From the NCBI GenBank assembly GCA_900239685.1, contig OENT01000344.1:5797-69796 (forward strand): 64,000 nucleotides of DNA, given 5' to 3'. Shown piece by piece: positions 12,601 through 25,552 of this stretch (its first letter is position 1; the number at the start of each line of letters is the position of its first letter). The position numbers and the translations under genes are program-made. Source of the stretch: Rotaria macrura (lineage: Eukaryota; Rotifera; Eurotatoria; Philodinida; Philodinidae). Below the pieces are notes generated by a model. The model saw only the letters and a program-made list of their open reading frames with translations, was not told where the DNA came from and made no database searches.

Positions 12601-14235
12601 CCAAAAACTTACTGCATTGTATGTCAATCCACATCACCAAGCTCAACAAAAAGCTCACCCGGTCAACATGCAAACAATAACACAAATAAATACAGATTTC
12701 TTTTGCTCTTTTTCTTCTTTTTCTCTTACGCGCGTTGACAACTTTCATCATACTTTTTCTCTCTCTCTCTCACTCCCCTCGCTCTATGGCCCTCCCTCTC
12801 TCTCTATGCTTCTCTTTCTCCCCCACCCCCTCCCCTCTCTCCCTCTCTCTCTCTCTTTTTCTGCTGCAAAAATCCACACTCGTTAAAGGAAACATATGCA
12901 GCTGTAGTAGAAACGAATATCTTTTTTCCTTGCCTCTTTTTCTTCTTATACTTGCGCATTTGTCAGACTCTCAATCGAAGAACTCGGTCGTTGTCGTTGT
13001 ATCGGAAGTGATCGTCGTAGAGGCGAGAGAGCGAAAATCGTCTTTCTTTTTCAAGAGCGTGCACACAAACATGCACAGTACTAGCTACAGTCAGAGCCTG
13101 AAAAGCAAAAGGAAAAGAAAAATATTGAGAGAGAAAGAAGGGGGAGCGAGTACAAGAAATATATACACGCGTATGTTGAACCCCGGTAACAAAGAAAAAG
13201 GAAAAAAGAGAGCTGTTGTCGATATTAATTAGTTTTTGCTTACTCTCGATTTTGAACAACAGTAATAGCATGCAAGAATAGCAACGACAAAAGAGCAAGA
13301 CGAGCGGTCCCGGAAACAACAAACGAGAGAAAGGCATATATGAATATGGGTGTTTCTTGTGGCTCACAGAACACACCACATACAATGATTGAAATCATAG
13401 CTGAGCGTGTCACTAATGAGAATATATGTAAAGAAACAATGAGCATCATTAGTATTTGTCTATGCATAGGCAAAAAAAGAAAGAGAATGATGCGGCCAAA
13501 AATCGATTTGTTGTGTCTGTCTGCCGAAAAGAACTGTCTCGAGAGAGTCATCTATCTTGTGCTTATGAATGAAGAGAATGAGGAATTGGATTTTGTACTT
13601 TTTTTCTCGTTCAAGTGAACATGTATTGAAAATGATCGATTGGATAAAAGTCGAACTGTTGTGGTTTGAATAAAAAAAACATTCGATCCGGTTAGATTCG
13701 CTGAAAAGGAAAGTACTTGATCATGCGTAAAGTGACGGATAGGTTTTCTTTTTCGTCTATTCGTTTCATTTCTATCCTTGTCATCCTGATTCCATTAGGA
13801 AGGCAGCGTGCTCTATGGCTTAATCCTATTTGAGTCTGTGCCGCAGAAACACATACATCAGTGTATGCTGTTCTGGTCGATGCATCTACACAAATACACA
13901 TATGCTCCCTTTTTTTTCTAACTAAATGACGAGTATCTGTCATCGCTCTCGTTCGAACATCATTTAACAAAAGAACTTTGTTGTGCGACCATAGATGACT
14001 CGCGTTCGGATAAGCATAATTGCGATCTTCTTTGCCAACTCTGTTTTGAAATGATACACGACGGAGAAGACAACAATTACTGCCTTGTTCGTGCATCTCA
14101 TCTAGCCTTATGTTGAAAAAATACACCAACGATGAAAACATCAAACGGCAGAAAAATAGACAAATAAAAGGAACTGACATGCAGATTGTTTCAAATTGTA
14201 TTAATATTAGTGCACAATATTCAATCATTGTCAAA
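9700..14235. other. Less AT-rich, low-complexity non-coding island
   Basis: Base composition shifts here. There are GAC/GAA repeats near 10350-10400, CT-rich tracts near 10090-10140 and 12700-12870, and mixed-complexity DNA to about 14.2 kb. Open frames run longer on both strands (for example 12735-13232 plus and 13692-14234 minus), but they are low-complexity or have no protein-like character, so I read them as by-products of fewer stop codons. The island lies 2.5-7 kb upstream of the receptor start. It could be regulatory DNA, 5' untranslated exons or a non-coding RNA; nothing settles this. Confidence 0.4.
12752..12862 (+). repeat. Polypyrimidine (CT)n-rich tract
   Basis: About 110 bp almost entirely C and T on the plus strand, with several CTCTCT runs and a CCCCCACCCCC-like core. 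Long pyrimidine tracts can adopt triplex (H-DNA) structure and often mark promoters or microsatellite expansions. Confidence 0.8.
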
Positions 14236-17200
14236 CCTAATTGTTGAATGTTTTTGCTTCAATTTGCTGAGCACGTTTATTCTTATTTTATCGAATGCCG
14301 GCCACTTGTACTATTCTCAACAATTATTAAAATCTATCATTTTGTTCAACTCAAAAGTTTATTTAAACTTTTAATATCTAATATGTCTTTAAACTTCAAG
14401 TGTATTAGAGTTAGTAGACAAAAAATATGGATTCATTGACAAGTTGATAAGAGACAATGCAAAAGAAATTTCTATTTAATTATATATCAACTATGATTTT
14501 GTCAAATCATATATATGGCAAAACTAAATGATTCAGACTGCGAACTAATCAAAATTAGACAGCTTGATTATAATTAAATTTCTAAATATTTTCTGAATAT
14601 TAAATTCATCAGTAGAGACATTTGTCATAACTTTCAGAATTGTTTTCTTAATCCGAAGCGGATATTTCATTTGTCAGTTACGTTACTGCAAGACATTTTC
14701 GTCGTGTCCAATGTTTGTATTCTTAATAAACGAATGATTATTAAAACTGAACTTTGTCAAATGTAATTCTTTCTAACAAATCAAACTATTGTTATTTGGA
14801 CAAGTTTTCATGTCTCCTTATTTTTTAAGTTTAATATTTATTTATTGAGTGACATATCATTGAAAAAAAATGATAGTATGATGCTAGGCATATTAATATT
14901 CATTCTTCAAAGTGTCTCCCTAATTCAAGGTCACATTTCACTCAAGAGAATTCATTTTATATGATCTTTCCATTCCGATAATTACATTCTATTATAGCAT
15001 GCTATCATATATGTTGTTTTCAGGGTTTTTTTTTATTAAAAAAAGGCTTTCTCACCTAAAAACTATCTGTGTGTAGTGTTATTTACAACTATAGTTCTTC
15101 AATCGATTTTTTACGAGAAATGTTGAGAATACATGATAAACATCAAATTATATTTCTTGTAGAAAATCAATAAATTATGAACCAATATTACTATTAATCA
15201 TATGCAAGCTAGAGGCACGATGAAAACTGTAAGACAAGAATATTAACTTTATGAGACAGACCTTTTTTTTCAATGAATTTATTCTTTTAAATTACTCACT
15301 TATACAAATGAAATCTCGGTTGTATTCATTATAAACCCCCTTGTTGTTGAGACAAAAAATGATTTTCACGAGGACCATCATATTATTGTGTAAAATTATG
15401 TACAACATCTTCTTGATTGACGGATTCGATGATTATTTAATCTGTAATCAGCTTCTTTTGATACGCTTACAAAGTATGAATTCACTTTCTTTGGAATCAT
15501 GCAACATGAGATGGATTTTCTTAGGTTAAACTCAACATGCGCTATATATGCAACGTAGAAAATCTGTTTTAAGTGTAGATCAATCTTGTTCCATGAAAAA
15601 CTGCAGATATTCCTCTATCGTCAATTTCATACGAAACAATCCATTATTGGTTAACAATGACCTTGAATAAGTTTTACTAAAAACCTTATTTTGACTTTGT
15701 TTTTTCCTCTTAAAATGTTTTACAGTTAATAGATTGTTTGACGTCTGAAGTTCAAAAGAAGTTACTCATGTATAGTATATATATATATATATATGATCTT
15801 TTTTGTATGAATCAGGAAATATTTTGGAAAGTACGTTGTAAAGAATTGATTGAAGTAGAATCTCTTTTAACTGATTGCAATTATTTAAAGATCAAATATA
15901 ATTTGAATATGCATTCAATGTTATCTGTAATTAATTAATTAATTAAAAACGAATCAAGTGCCATTTTTAAATGTTACCAAGAAATTAATAACAAACTCGT
16001 TAAACATAGCAATACTTCAACTTTTTTACTCAAAATTACAGTTGTATGAACTAATAATTGATCCATAGAACGATAGAATAATCGTTAGAAGCATGGGTAA
16101 TCCCGTTTATTCAAAAGTGCAACATATAAAAATATTGTTTGCCGTACCAAACAGAATTTATACATGATCTTTGAATACAGAGCTCTTGAAAAGAAATTTT
16201 GAAAATTCAGAAACTAATTATCAGTTCTCGTAAACTAAAATTGTTTTTTTCTTTGTAGTGTACTTCTTCATAATTCAAAAGTGAATGTACGTGAACTTGA
16301 GCTAGTATTATTATAAGTTGTAATTCATCAATATCACAATGAGTAGAACGAGTTCATTTAATAGAATTTCAATGTGGAAAATTTTTAATTTGCATTATTT
16401 TCGTATCAAAAGAACACCATAGCGATGATGAGAAGGTAGCAGCATTAATTAAATACAATAAAAAAAAACATAATTTATTCATCTCAATGGAATGATCTTG
16501 AACGATTGATCTGCTTTCAATTCTATTGATCAGTAATAATAAATATAAGATTAAATCAAACAATCATGGGAATTCCATTTATTGTTATAAAATATTTCGA
16601 ATCCATTAAAGATGTCTATCTGCTTTCATCAGAGTTTTCAATGAAATATATTCGTAATTTAGAAAGATGAATAACTTGCAAATATTCATGTCAAAATGCA
16701 TGCATTTTGTATTAAAATAATTTTATTTTTCTTACGTAACGATATCATTTATTGTACTTACATTTATATATCTATTCGTAAATGTTTTAATATGATAAAA
16801 TGTTTCCTATATTTTCCCACTGTCTTTTGTTCGTAGAAAACGTCCGGAACGTATACAGCTCATAATAATCTTCAAGTATCCTGTAATTATTTAAAGTGAT
16901 ATTCATTATTCTTTCAAAGATAGATTCCTTTGGAAGTTTCATCGTGTATATTTTCTCATAAACTTCGAAGTCTAAAAACATAGATAGACGAATAACTATC
17001 GAGTATTCAAACAACAAATGTTCTTTGCAATGTATGAACGATAGGATTTGCATTATTTGTGATCTTGTAATAATAGTAAATTCGATAACCCACTGAAGAT
17101 GTTTAACAAGATCAAACTGACATTATGACAACGATGTCAGGAAACATCAAAGATTACAAGAACTTATTTATGATAAACGGAAATTCGTCTTATTTAAAAG

Positions 17201-20200
17201 AATTCCTCGATAAGAGTCAAGTGGAAACGAATATTCTCATTGAACATATGTAAAGATTTAGACAAGCTTAAAAACGAGAGCTAATGACGAAAATACTTTA
17301 ATTACAAAGAAAATATTCTTCACTATTTTTCTTTGACTACATCCACAATAGATTAGACTTCTTTGTTTGAAATGATAATCACAAATAACTTGAATTTCTT
17401 TTCTGAAAAGAGACACTATTATATGAATAGCTGAAAACAAATTTATGCACCATAGACTTTAAGCATTTCCTGATTACCTATTGTTTTGACTTCTGTATCA
17501 GGAAAAGGAACTTTTTCACATTCTTTAATACTTCTTAAAAACGAACTCTGATTCACATGAAAACTTGAAATTTTCTATCCGAATAGATATCAAGTTCTGG
17601 TAGTAAATATATCGCTGATTTGAAAAATGTTTGAATATTTCATTTCGTAGAATATGGAGACCACTAGAGACATTCATTGCGATATGGATTGTACTACTTT
17701 CTTAGTTGTTTCCACATGACTTATTCAGCTGGAACGGAAGTAACATTGCGTTAACCATTGACTTTGTGCCATTTCATTTTCTTTTTTCTCCGTTCGGATA
17801 ACATGAACAAATTTATTTCTCAACGTACTGAATAGCTCACATGAGTGTTCAATGTTACTTTTTAAAAGCTAGTCATTTTTTTGAGAACTTGAGCGTAACC
17901 AACGGTTCATAATTATTCAAAATATCAGTCTAAATACTTTCTCGTTGCATAAGACAGTAGCAATAGTTCATTTCGATACATCATGATGAAGAAACAGACA
18001 TAAATTCCACAATCACTCATTCAAATAATTCGTTATTTGAAATCATTTAAAGAGTTGGCAGCTACATTAAGAGGTTGTTCAACAATGTGCTTTTTTATCT
18101 GTTACCTTCTTCAGATTTTTATAGTAACATATTAACTTGCCAGTTATCCTTAATAGATATGCAGATACCTAGCAGTGTATTCTAAATAGAAGCAGGAAGC
18201 CTATATGTAAATTGGAAGAATTTTCGGACCAAAAAAGAGATTCTGTACAGTAGCCATACAAATTTCTTAAGAACTAAATGAACTGTATTAGCTGCAACAT
18301 ATTTTATCTTACAATCATACATCTTAATTATCATATATCAAAGTTTGCTTTTTTTCTAAACTTTTATTCTAGGATATTTTTAAATATTCTGGAAACGGAA
18401 GGATCCAATATTGTTTTTTGTATCGGTCTGGCCACTGAAATTTTTCTGAGCATTAGTATTTCGTTATAATTTAGACTATAAAATGTCTAGTTCAAATTGA
18501 TGATATGACAGCATACTAATCGATCACTCTATTTATAAATTTCTTAATACGATCTTGATTAATATTGTATTGCGCACAGGCATCGAGTAATATTATATCT
18601 ATTGAACTTCATAACCTTCTTCCTTTTTTATTTCACACTTTGTTAACAAATAGACTGACAATAAATATCGATTCAATAGTGATGATTAATATCGCTAGGA
18701 TATTTAGGAGTAGGTTAATTTTACGGTAAGAATATAGAAACAAGTCTTCATCTCAGAAGTACTTCCATTAGCAATTCATAATTATGAACGATTAATCTCA
18801 GAAAATCAAGTCTGTGCAAGCAAGCTCACTTGCATTCAGACTATCTAAGATGAATATTTATTTCATCGTCTTTAATTTATCAGATACACTGATGATTTTG
18901 ATTACAAATTTGCTGTTGAACCATCACAAGAAATTCTAGCTACGTCTTGATTATGTTGATTTTCAAGAAGATTTCTTACTACATTACTACGAGAGATATT
19001 TCTTCATCTTTACACCATTGTCTACAGCTCATTCAAAATACACAGATAGTGACAATTAATAAGTTTCAAGTGTAACTTTATTGTATTTCAAAATTCGAAT
19101 TAGAAAACTATTGTACGAATACAATATTTTACTTAATAGATTTGATCATCAATCCATCAAGTTGAAAACTGTTGTTTACATCTCTCCTTCGATAACTGTA
19201 GTTTATCAACTATATTTAACTTTTCTGATATAATGAAACATACATTTTAAAAATCCTTACATTCATTTATATTATTTTGTTCATTTATTTTGTAAAAGTT
19301 TATTTTAGATTCATTAAGATATTATCTGAAATAATACTAGAATTCGACACATGAACGATAATTATCATATAAATAGGTATTATATCTAAGATTCTCTTCT
19401 ATCCGATCAAGTATTACTCTCATGTTTACTAATCTGTGATATGACAAATAGTTTTCAGAATAATAGCTCAAACCTTAATGTAAAAACTAGAACGTTAACA
19501 ATGTCATACGAAAGTTATTTACAAAAGTATCGAATAAAACTAAGCAGAGGCATATTCAGACAGAACTAATGATAGTTTCGTTTAACAATGAAAAGAGCCC
19601 GATCTAGACATATATGTAAAAAAAATAAATTATAGTTAAAATCAATTAATCATCATCTATGTTCAATGTTGTAGTTTATTTTATTATTATTGTTTAGGCA
19701 TATAGGATTGAATGATTTAGCATAAATTCATATAACTTGTCCATAGGTAACGTACTCATGTGTGTTGGCTACTTGACATTCTAATTTCTCCTAAGCAATT
19801 AAAAGTATCGAACTTCGAGATATGATGTATATAAGTCCTTCGATCTAGAGCAAGTTTGCAGCAAAGAGTTTCGCGATGTTGTAGAGACAAGAACTTTTTA
19901 AAATGTCGTGTTATTCTGGAGCTATGCTTCAAATATTCCATCCAGAGAGTCACGATTTCGACAAAATCCTTCACATTGCTTTGTGAACTTCTCTTAAAGT
20001 CCTTTTTTTACGAATCTCACATGAACAGTAAGTACTATAGAGTAATGTCGAGCTGTACTTTTGAGATCAATAAAATCACTCCAATTTTTATGTCAATTAG
20101 AGACAAAAAGTTGCGTTTTCAAGCGATTTTTCTACAAAAATAATTTTTTTTTGACTAATAAGTTCCATTTTTTTATCATAACTTTCAAAAACAAACTGGT

Positions 20201-22850
20201 TAGATCGACATAAACTGTCTTCAACCGTACTTAAAAAATTGGAGTGAATACGAGCAATTGTTGTTTCCAAAAGAATTTACATGTTCAACTTTAGTCATCC
20301 TAGTTGAAAACTCACTTAAAAACGTCTCACTATAATCCCTGTATTCATATTATATCAAAGTCACGATCATTTGTATGCATTCAATGTATATGGCGTAGGA
20401 AAAATTAAAATGTCAATATTAAAATTTTAAGTTTTCCTGGTTTTTTTAGGAATATTTTAAATATTAGAATTTTAATTCGTACTGCAACATATACATATTT
20501 TGACATGTCAACGATAATTTATCTTCTCTGACAAAACTTTCAACATTCATAAATATAACCAAGAGTAGATGACACTCAGCCTAATTCTAAATCTATCCAA
20601 GCATCTACGTAGTAGTTGTTTAGAAATCAAAATATGAATTTTCGAAAAACACAAAACTTTCCATGAAAATATTTAATAGAACATCACAAACAAAAGATTT
20701 TAGATTTGATGAAGAATAAACTAATGTACTAGTTTTTGAAGTTATGCTTTATGATATCTATGCATATTTTCAACTGCAGTTATTAAAACATAATATTTTT
20801 CATAGTAATTATAAAATGTGACCACCAGCATGGTACTTATTCATTCATATACAATCTGTCATGAAAGACACCAATAGATATTCTATTGAATAGAATTTTC
20901 ATAGATGACAAATCAAAACTCGATTAGATCTATTGTTCAACGATCCATATCATGAAGAACGATAAAAATATCAAGTTAGATATTAAATGATATTCTAAAA
21001 AAGCACAAAAAGGCCTTTGTTGAATTCCATTTCATTCTCCATGAGATCAACAATATAGACTAAATAGAATGATGCAAAAACAATAGTTATATTCTGTCAT
21101 AACATTTTTAATAATGATAGGAATCATTGATTACCAACAAGAACATTGAGACTTGATGTTGATAGATTAATGACAGTGTAAAATGGATTCGGAAGATGAT
21201 GCAAAATTCACAACTTTCAAGACTACTACTCAAAATAGACAAGTTACAACTCTGACAGTTATTTACCGATTCTCATAACGAAGAACATGATAGATTGTTA
21301 TTTTGATTCGATGTAAAAGAATCAAATTATTACTTCGATACAAATAGAATGACAACTTAACGTTCCATTTCGATGCGAAACACTGCGTGAGAAAAGACTA
21401 GATTTATAATCTTGAAATTTTTTATCATACAACAATGGAAATAATCGAATAGTTTTCCATGATGATATCAGAATCGATTCATTAGTCACAAAATTGCTCA
21501 AACTGTCATGCCTATCCTAAAGTTTTATGGTTCATACAAATTCATACCAAGGAACTTTGAAATATTTCATAGATCATTCATGTCGTTGGTTTTTGGTTCT
21601 CAAGTGACAACACATCGTTGTCATGTCAATACAACTTGAATAGTTTTCATTATAATGTGATCGTTTAAATCAATCTCATATTCATTATGAGGTCTTGAAC
21701 ATGTTCATTGTAGATATAGATATGGCATTTGTAAGATTTCGAATCCTAAAGAAAAATTGATTGTTTCTTCTCATCTATCTCGAGGAAAGTAATTATTTCT
21801 CTTTCTTAAAGATTGAATAAGGTTTGAATTAAATTTTGATGATCACATAAATCATCGAGTTCGAACTATGATAATAGATCTGAGTGTTTTGATGAAATGA
21901 GTTTACTTCAAAAAATCGAATTATGAACTCGTATTGAAATAAAATATGATTAGATCTTAGAGAAAGCTCGATAGATGATGAGTCTAATGAATTTTTCATG
22001 CTGTATCCCAAACTGTTTTCATAAAGAATACTCTTTAGTTAAAACCATTCTTTTTATCCATCTTCTAGATAGCATTATAAGCACAGCTTTTAAATATTTT
22101 ACAATTCCATAAGAATTTCATAAATCAAAAACTTTCGATCAATATACAGAGCATATAAACACCGTTTCATATGAATTACAGTGTGAACTTTTCATAAGAT
22201 AAAAATATCTAGTTTCGTTCTTGATCTAATCATTGATGGACGTTCAAGTATCTCGAACACAAGCCGAGTTGCATTATTATAGCAACGGAGCAACTTTTCA
22301 TCTCTTCTTCAAGGTCCCATACGGTTCCATTAGTTCAGGTAGAACTTAATTAGTGATGAAAGAGAAACCGTATTCACATTCAATGTCGTTTGACATAATC
22401 CAACTTGCCTTTTCCTATTAGCACATTTTTCTCAATGAATAATAAAGTAATATGTAGCTAGTGTCTACATTACGTAAGAGATTCGATTTAAATAAATTTT
22501 CTTTACATTTCATGTGCAATAAGACGTGTCCAAAGAAGTATAAATCATTTTTATTTAGTAAACTTCATCAAATAAATTTTCAAAAAGAAAAAGAATTCAA
22601 GTGATCGTGCATTCCTATATGAATGATTTTTCAGTAATTCAAGAGAAAATAATTTTCATGTAGTATTAAATTTTACTACTGAAACCATCCAAAGTCTAAA
22701 ATGAAGACCGCAGATAGAACGAATCCCTTTTTTTCTAGTGTACATTTCAGTGTTTCTTCTTTTTTAACGATACATTCGATCAAAATTAGTTATCTTGGAT
22801 AGAATCTCATTTCCTTTGAATTATTTTAATTGTTGATAATTCCCCATAGA
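14236..22850. other. Gene-free AT-rich interval
   Basis: About 8.6 kb with no coding exon, RNA gene or clear mobile element that I can support. Open frames are short and unconvincing. A 16-18 bp inverted pair (AAATCACTCCAATTTTTA near 20070, and its complement near 20230-20248) suggests at most an old repeat remnant. Confidence 0.65.
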
Positions 22851-24583
22851 GAGGTATAGTTTGTCTTCTTCATTGTCTATGTCTATGTGTTCCAAACAGC
22901 GAGACAGACATCGAAGCTCAATTTTGATGTCTAATTTTTTCTTAATATTTCATACAATGAGCGTTTCCATTTCCCTTCCTATGCCGCCGGCGACTACCCG
23001 GTATCTTGATTCTCTTTAAAAACGGTGACCGGAAATGCGCACACGCGTGCGTCCTCATTTACGGTAGTGGTCATATAAGCAATTAGTCGTTCGAGCTAAT
23101 CTTCTATCGTGGATAGTATGAAAGAGTGAAAAAAGGAAAGTTCAATGTCTGCACCATGCGAAAACGCATTCATCTTAAGCAGACAGAATTGCAGTAAAAA
23201 GCTTTTTGTCACCTATTCAACTCTCATTCACATGCACACATGCTTTAATGAAGCATTCTTGTATATGTGAAATATTCTCATCTATGTGACTGGTATAGGT
23301 GAAGCCTTAGTGTGGAACAAATTGTTTCTTCACCTTGTCTTATATATATATATATACATGCGTATAGACACATAAAGATAAAAATGTGTCCGACAGAGAA
23401 TATATAAGCAAATAATGATTGCATAAGATGTAGTCCGACAAACAATCCGATATCATTGACGTTCATTTATATTGGTCAGTTGAGTGTTGAACTGTCATAG
23501 AGATTGAAGAAATCCGTTTGTGTATAAATATATATATATATAATATGAAAGTAAGCAAGTGACTAGTATATACATGTAATGTATATGAATGTAAAAATAC
23601 GATAAGTGAGAGCATAAAAAGATACTCTTGAAAAGGTTGCCAAACTCTTTTCGTTGTACACAAAACAAGTGATCCATAGTCTTGCGATTTCTCGACAAGC
23701 ACTTGTACATACATAAAAGAAGAAAAAAAGAAATCTTTCTCTTTAACTGTCCTTCATTGATGGTATGTCTTCGAAACATCTGTTGCACCACCCGAGAGCG
23801 AGATATGTCGTAATTAGAACTAGGCAAACTATACATCTATAATATGAGATAAACGATGGTAATATTGACGAAGGCAAGCGAATCTGTGAAAACACATCAT
23901 TAACGTCATGTATCCGACCGACATTGCTCGTTATGCTGTCGAGAAATGAATGAACTATTGCAACGTATGTGTGTATGAGGAAGAGAACGACAGACAAAAT
24001 TGGACGAACGGTCACAATAATGATTATACCGCTATCATCACTGTTACTGCTGTGTGTGTTTTCACAAGCATTATTCAATTCTTCACTCAGGAACAAAAGA
24101 GATGATCACTATGCCCTCCCATCTATATTCATACATAAATGTTTGCATCATCGTATAAATACATTTATGACGTTGTCTTACTATGATAAAGGAAAACACA
24201 AGCATTCTATCAGATGAAGATCTCGAGGTGTTCACCTGCACTAAAGAAACAAAAGGCGGATATATGCATCAGAAAATACATTTGCGATTCTTAATTCTTG
24301 CATCCCATACGAACGAGCAAACTAACAATTATCACTGTTGAAGATTTCTTCTTTTTGTTCTCAGCTTCTCTGTCTCTCATTTTACGTAATCATCTTGAGA
24401 AGACCCATCAAGGAGAAGTCGATACTTTTTGGTATATGTCTCTTTTTTCAAGTGCCAATTGGTGCGGCTTTTATGCGTTGGGTAATTCCATGAATGGTGG
24501 TAATAATCGTTCATCTCAAGCATAAAATCCATCTGTTGTATGTTCATTCTTAAAATGGTTCAATTGATGATCATAAGTTAGTC

Positions 24584-24642
<59 letters not shown>

Positions 24643-25552
24643 GAGGCATAGATATATGAATATATATAAAGCAAAAAGGGAAAGTAAAACAATTCATAGA
24701 CAAAAAGTCAACATCAAACACTCAAGTAATCATAAAGACTGTCATTTTTAAGTTTCTAAGGTGTGATTTTGCTCATATTCATTGAACTGATCATAGCATG
24801 TCAATCATAGTCTTTGTCTTTTCATTCGGTGTCTACAAATGTGTATGAGCGCACATACACACATGCACAGTCCGTCTAACAAAATTGGTGACGGCCTTGG
24901 AACAGCGTTTAGTGGCGGCTCGTGTAAATGCCTCTCACGCTTCTTTTTTTTTCATTCATATGCGGTCACCGCTCAAATGCGAAGAAAAAGAGCGAGAACA
25001 AAAAAAAAGGAAGAGACAGAAAAAAAACATACTAAACAGGGACGAGATGGAGACGAAGAAGGTAACTTGAAACTAATAAGAATAGTTTACAAGGAAAAAA
25101 AGGAGAGAGGTAATCAGTCGTCCATTGGGTCTGGTAAGCGGAAAAGGCTCATTTTTTCAAGACACCGGTCAGTCAGTTATAGTCTGTGCGTGTCCCTTGC
25201 TCTTTCCCTTTCTCTTCCGGAAAAAGAGAAAAACTCGAGCGACAATAAGATTTTTTTCTCATTTTCTCCTATTCCTTCGCGATGGTACCATTATAAGTCT
25301 AAGTGTTAATTTTCTTCTCTGTCTCTCTATCTTTCTCATTCTTTCTCTCTCTCTCGTCTATGTGCGTATGTGTGTTCAATATGTCGTATATTAATGAGGA
25401 AATCCTTTCTCTTCTTCCATCACAGATTGTTCCTGTTCACATACAAACAAATGCATACAGTGGTACTGTTCATGATGATGATGACAATATTTGCTCGTTT
25501 AAATTAGCCAAGCAAGACAATTAAAGAACAATAACAAAAAAAGAAAAAGAAA
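22851..25552. other. Low-complexity, less AT-rich interval upstream of the protocadherin
   Basis: Composition rises in G+C from about 22.9 kb (a GCCGCCGGCG block near 22982 and CACACGCGTGCG near 23040). There are TA/GA microsatellites at 24.6 kb and poly-A/poly-pyrimidine runs up to the protocadherin start. Longer open frames at 24839-25309 and nearby are Ser/Lys-rich low complexity and do not look like protein. A promoter and 5' UTR role for the protocadherin is inferred from position only. Confidence 0.4.
24585..24635. repeat. Compound (TA)n(GA)n microsatellite
   Basis: About 26 bp of TA repeats pass directly into about 25 bp of GA repeats. Confidence 0.95.

Noticed and set aside
12735-13232. 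Plus-strand open frame of 165 codons
   Set aside because: It runs through the CT-rich tract and gives Ser/Leu/Pro low complexity followed by Lys/Arg-rich sequence. There is no domain, and overlapping frames on both strands are also open.
13692-14234. Minus-strand open frame of 180 codons
   Set aside because: It lies in the less AT-rich island where stop codons are rarer. Composition is haphazard, with no signal peptide, domain or matching exon.
24839-25309. Plus-strand open frame of 156 codons upstream of the protocadherin
   Set aside because: Low-complexity Lys/Arg then Ser/Leu, without domain character. Probably 5' non-coding DNA.
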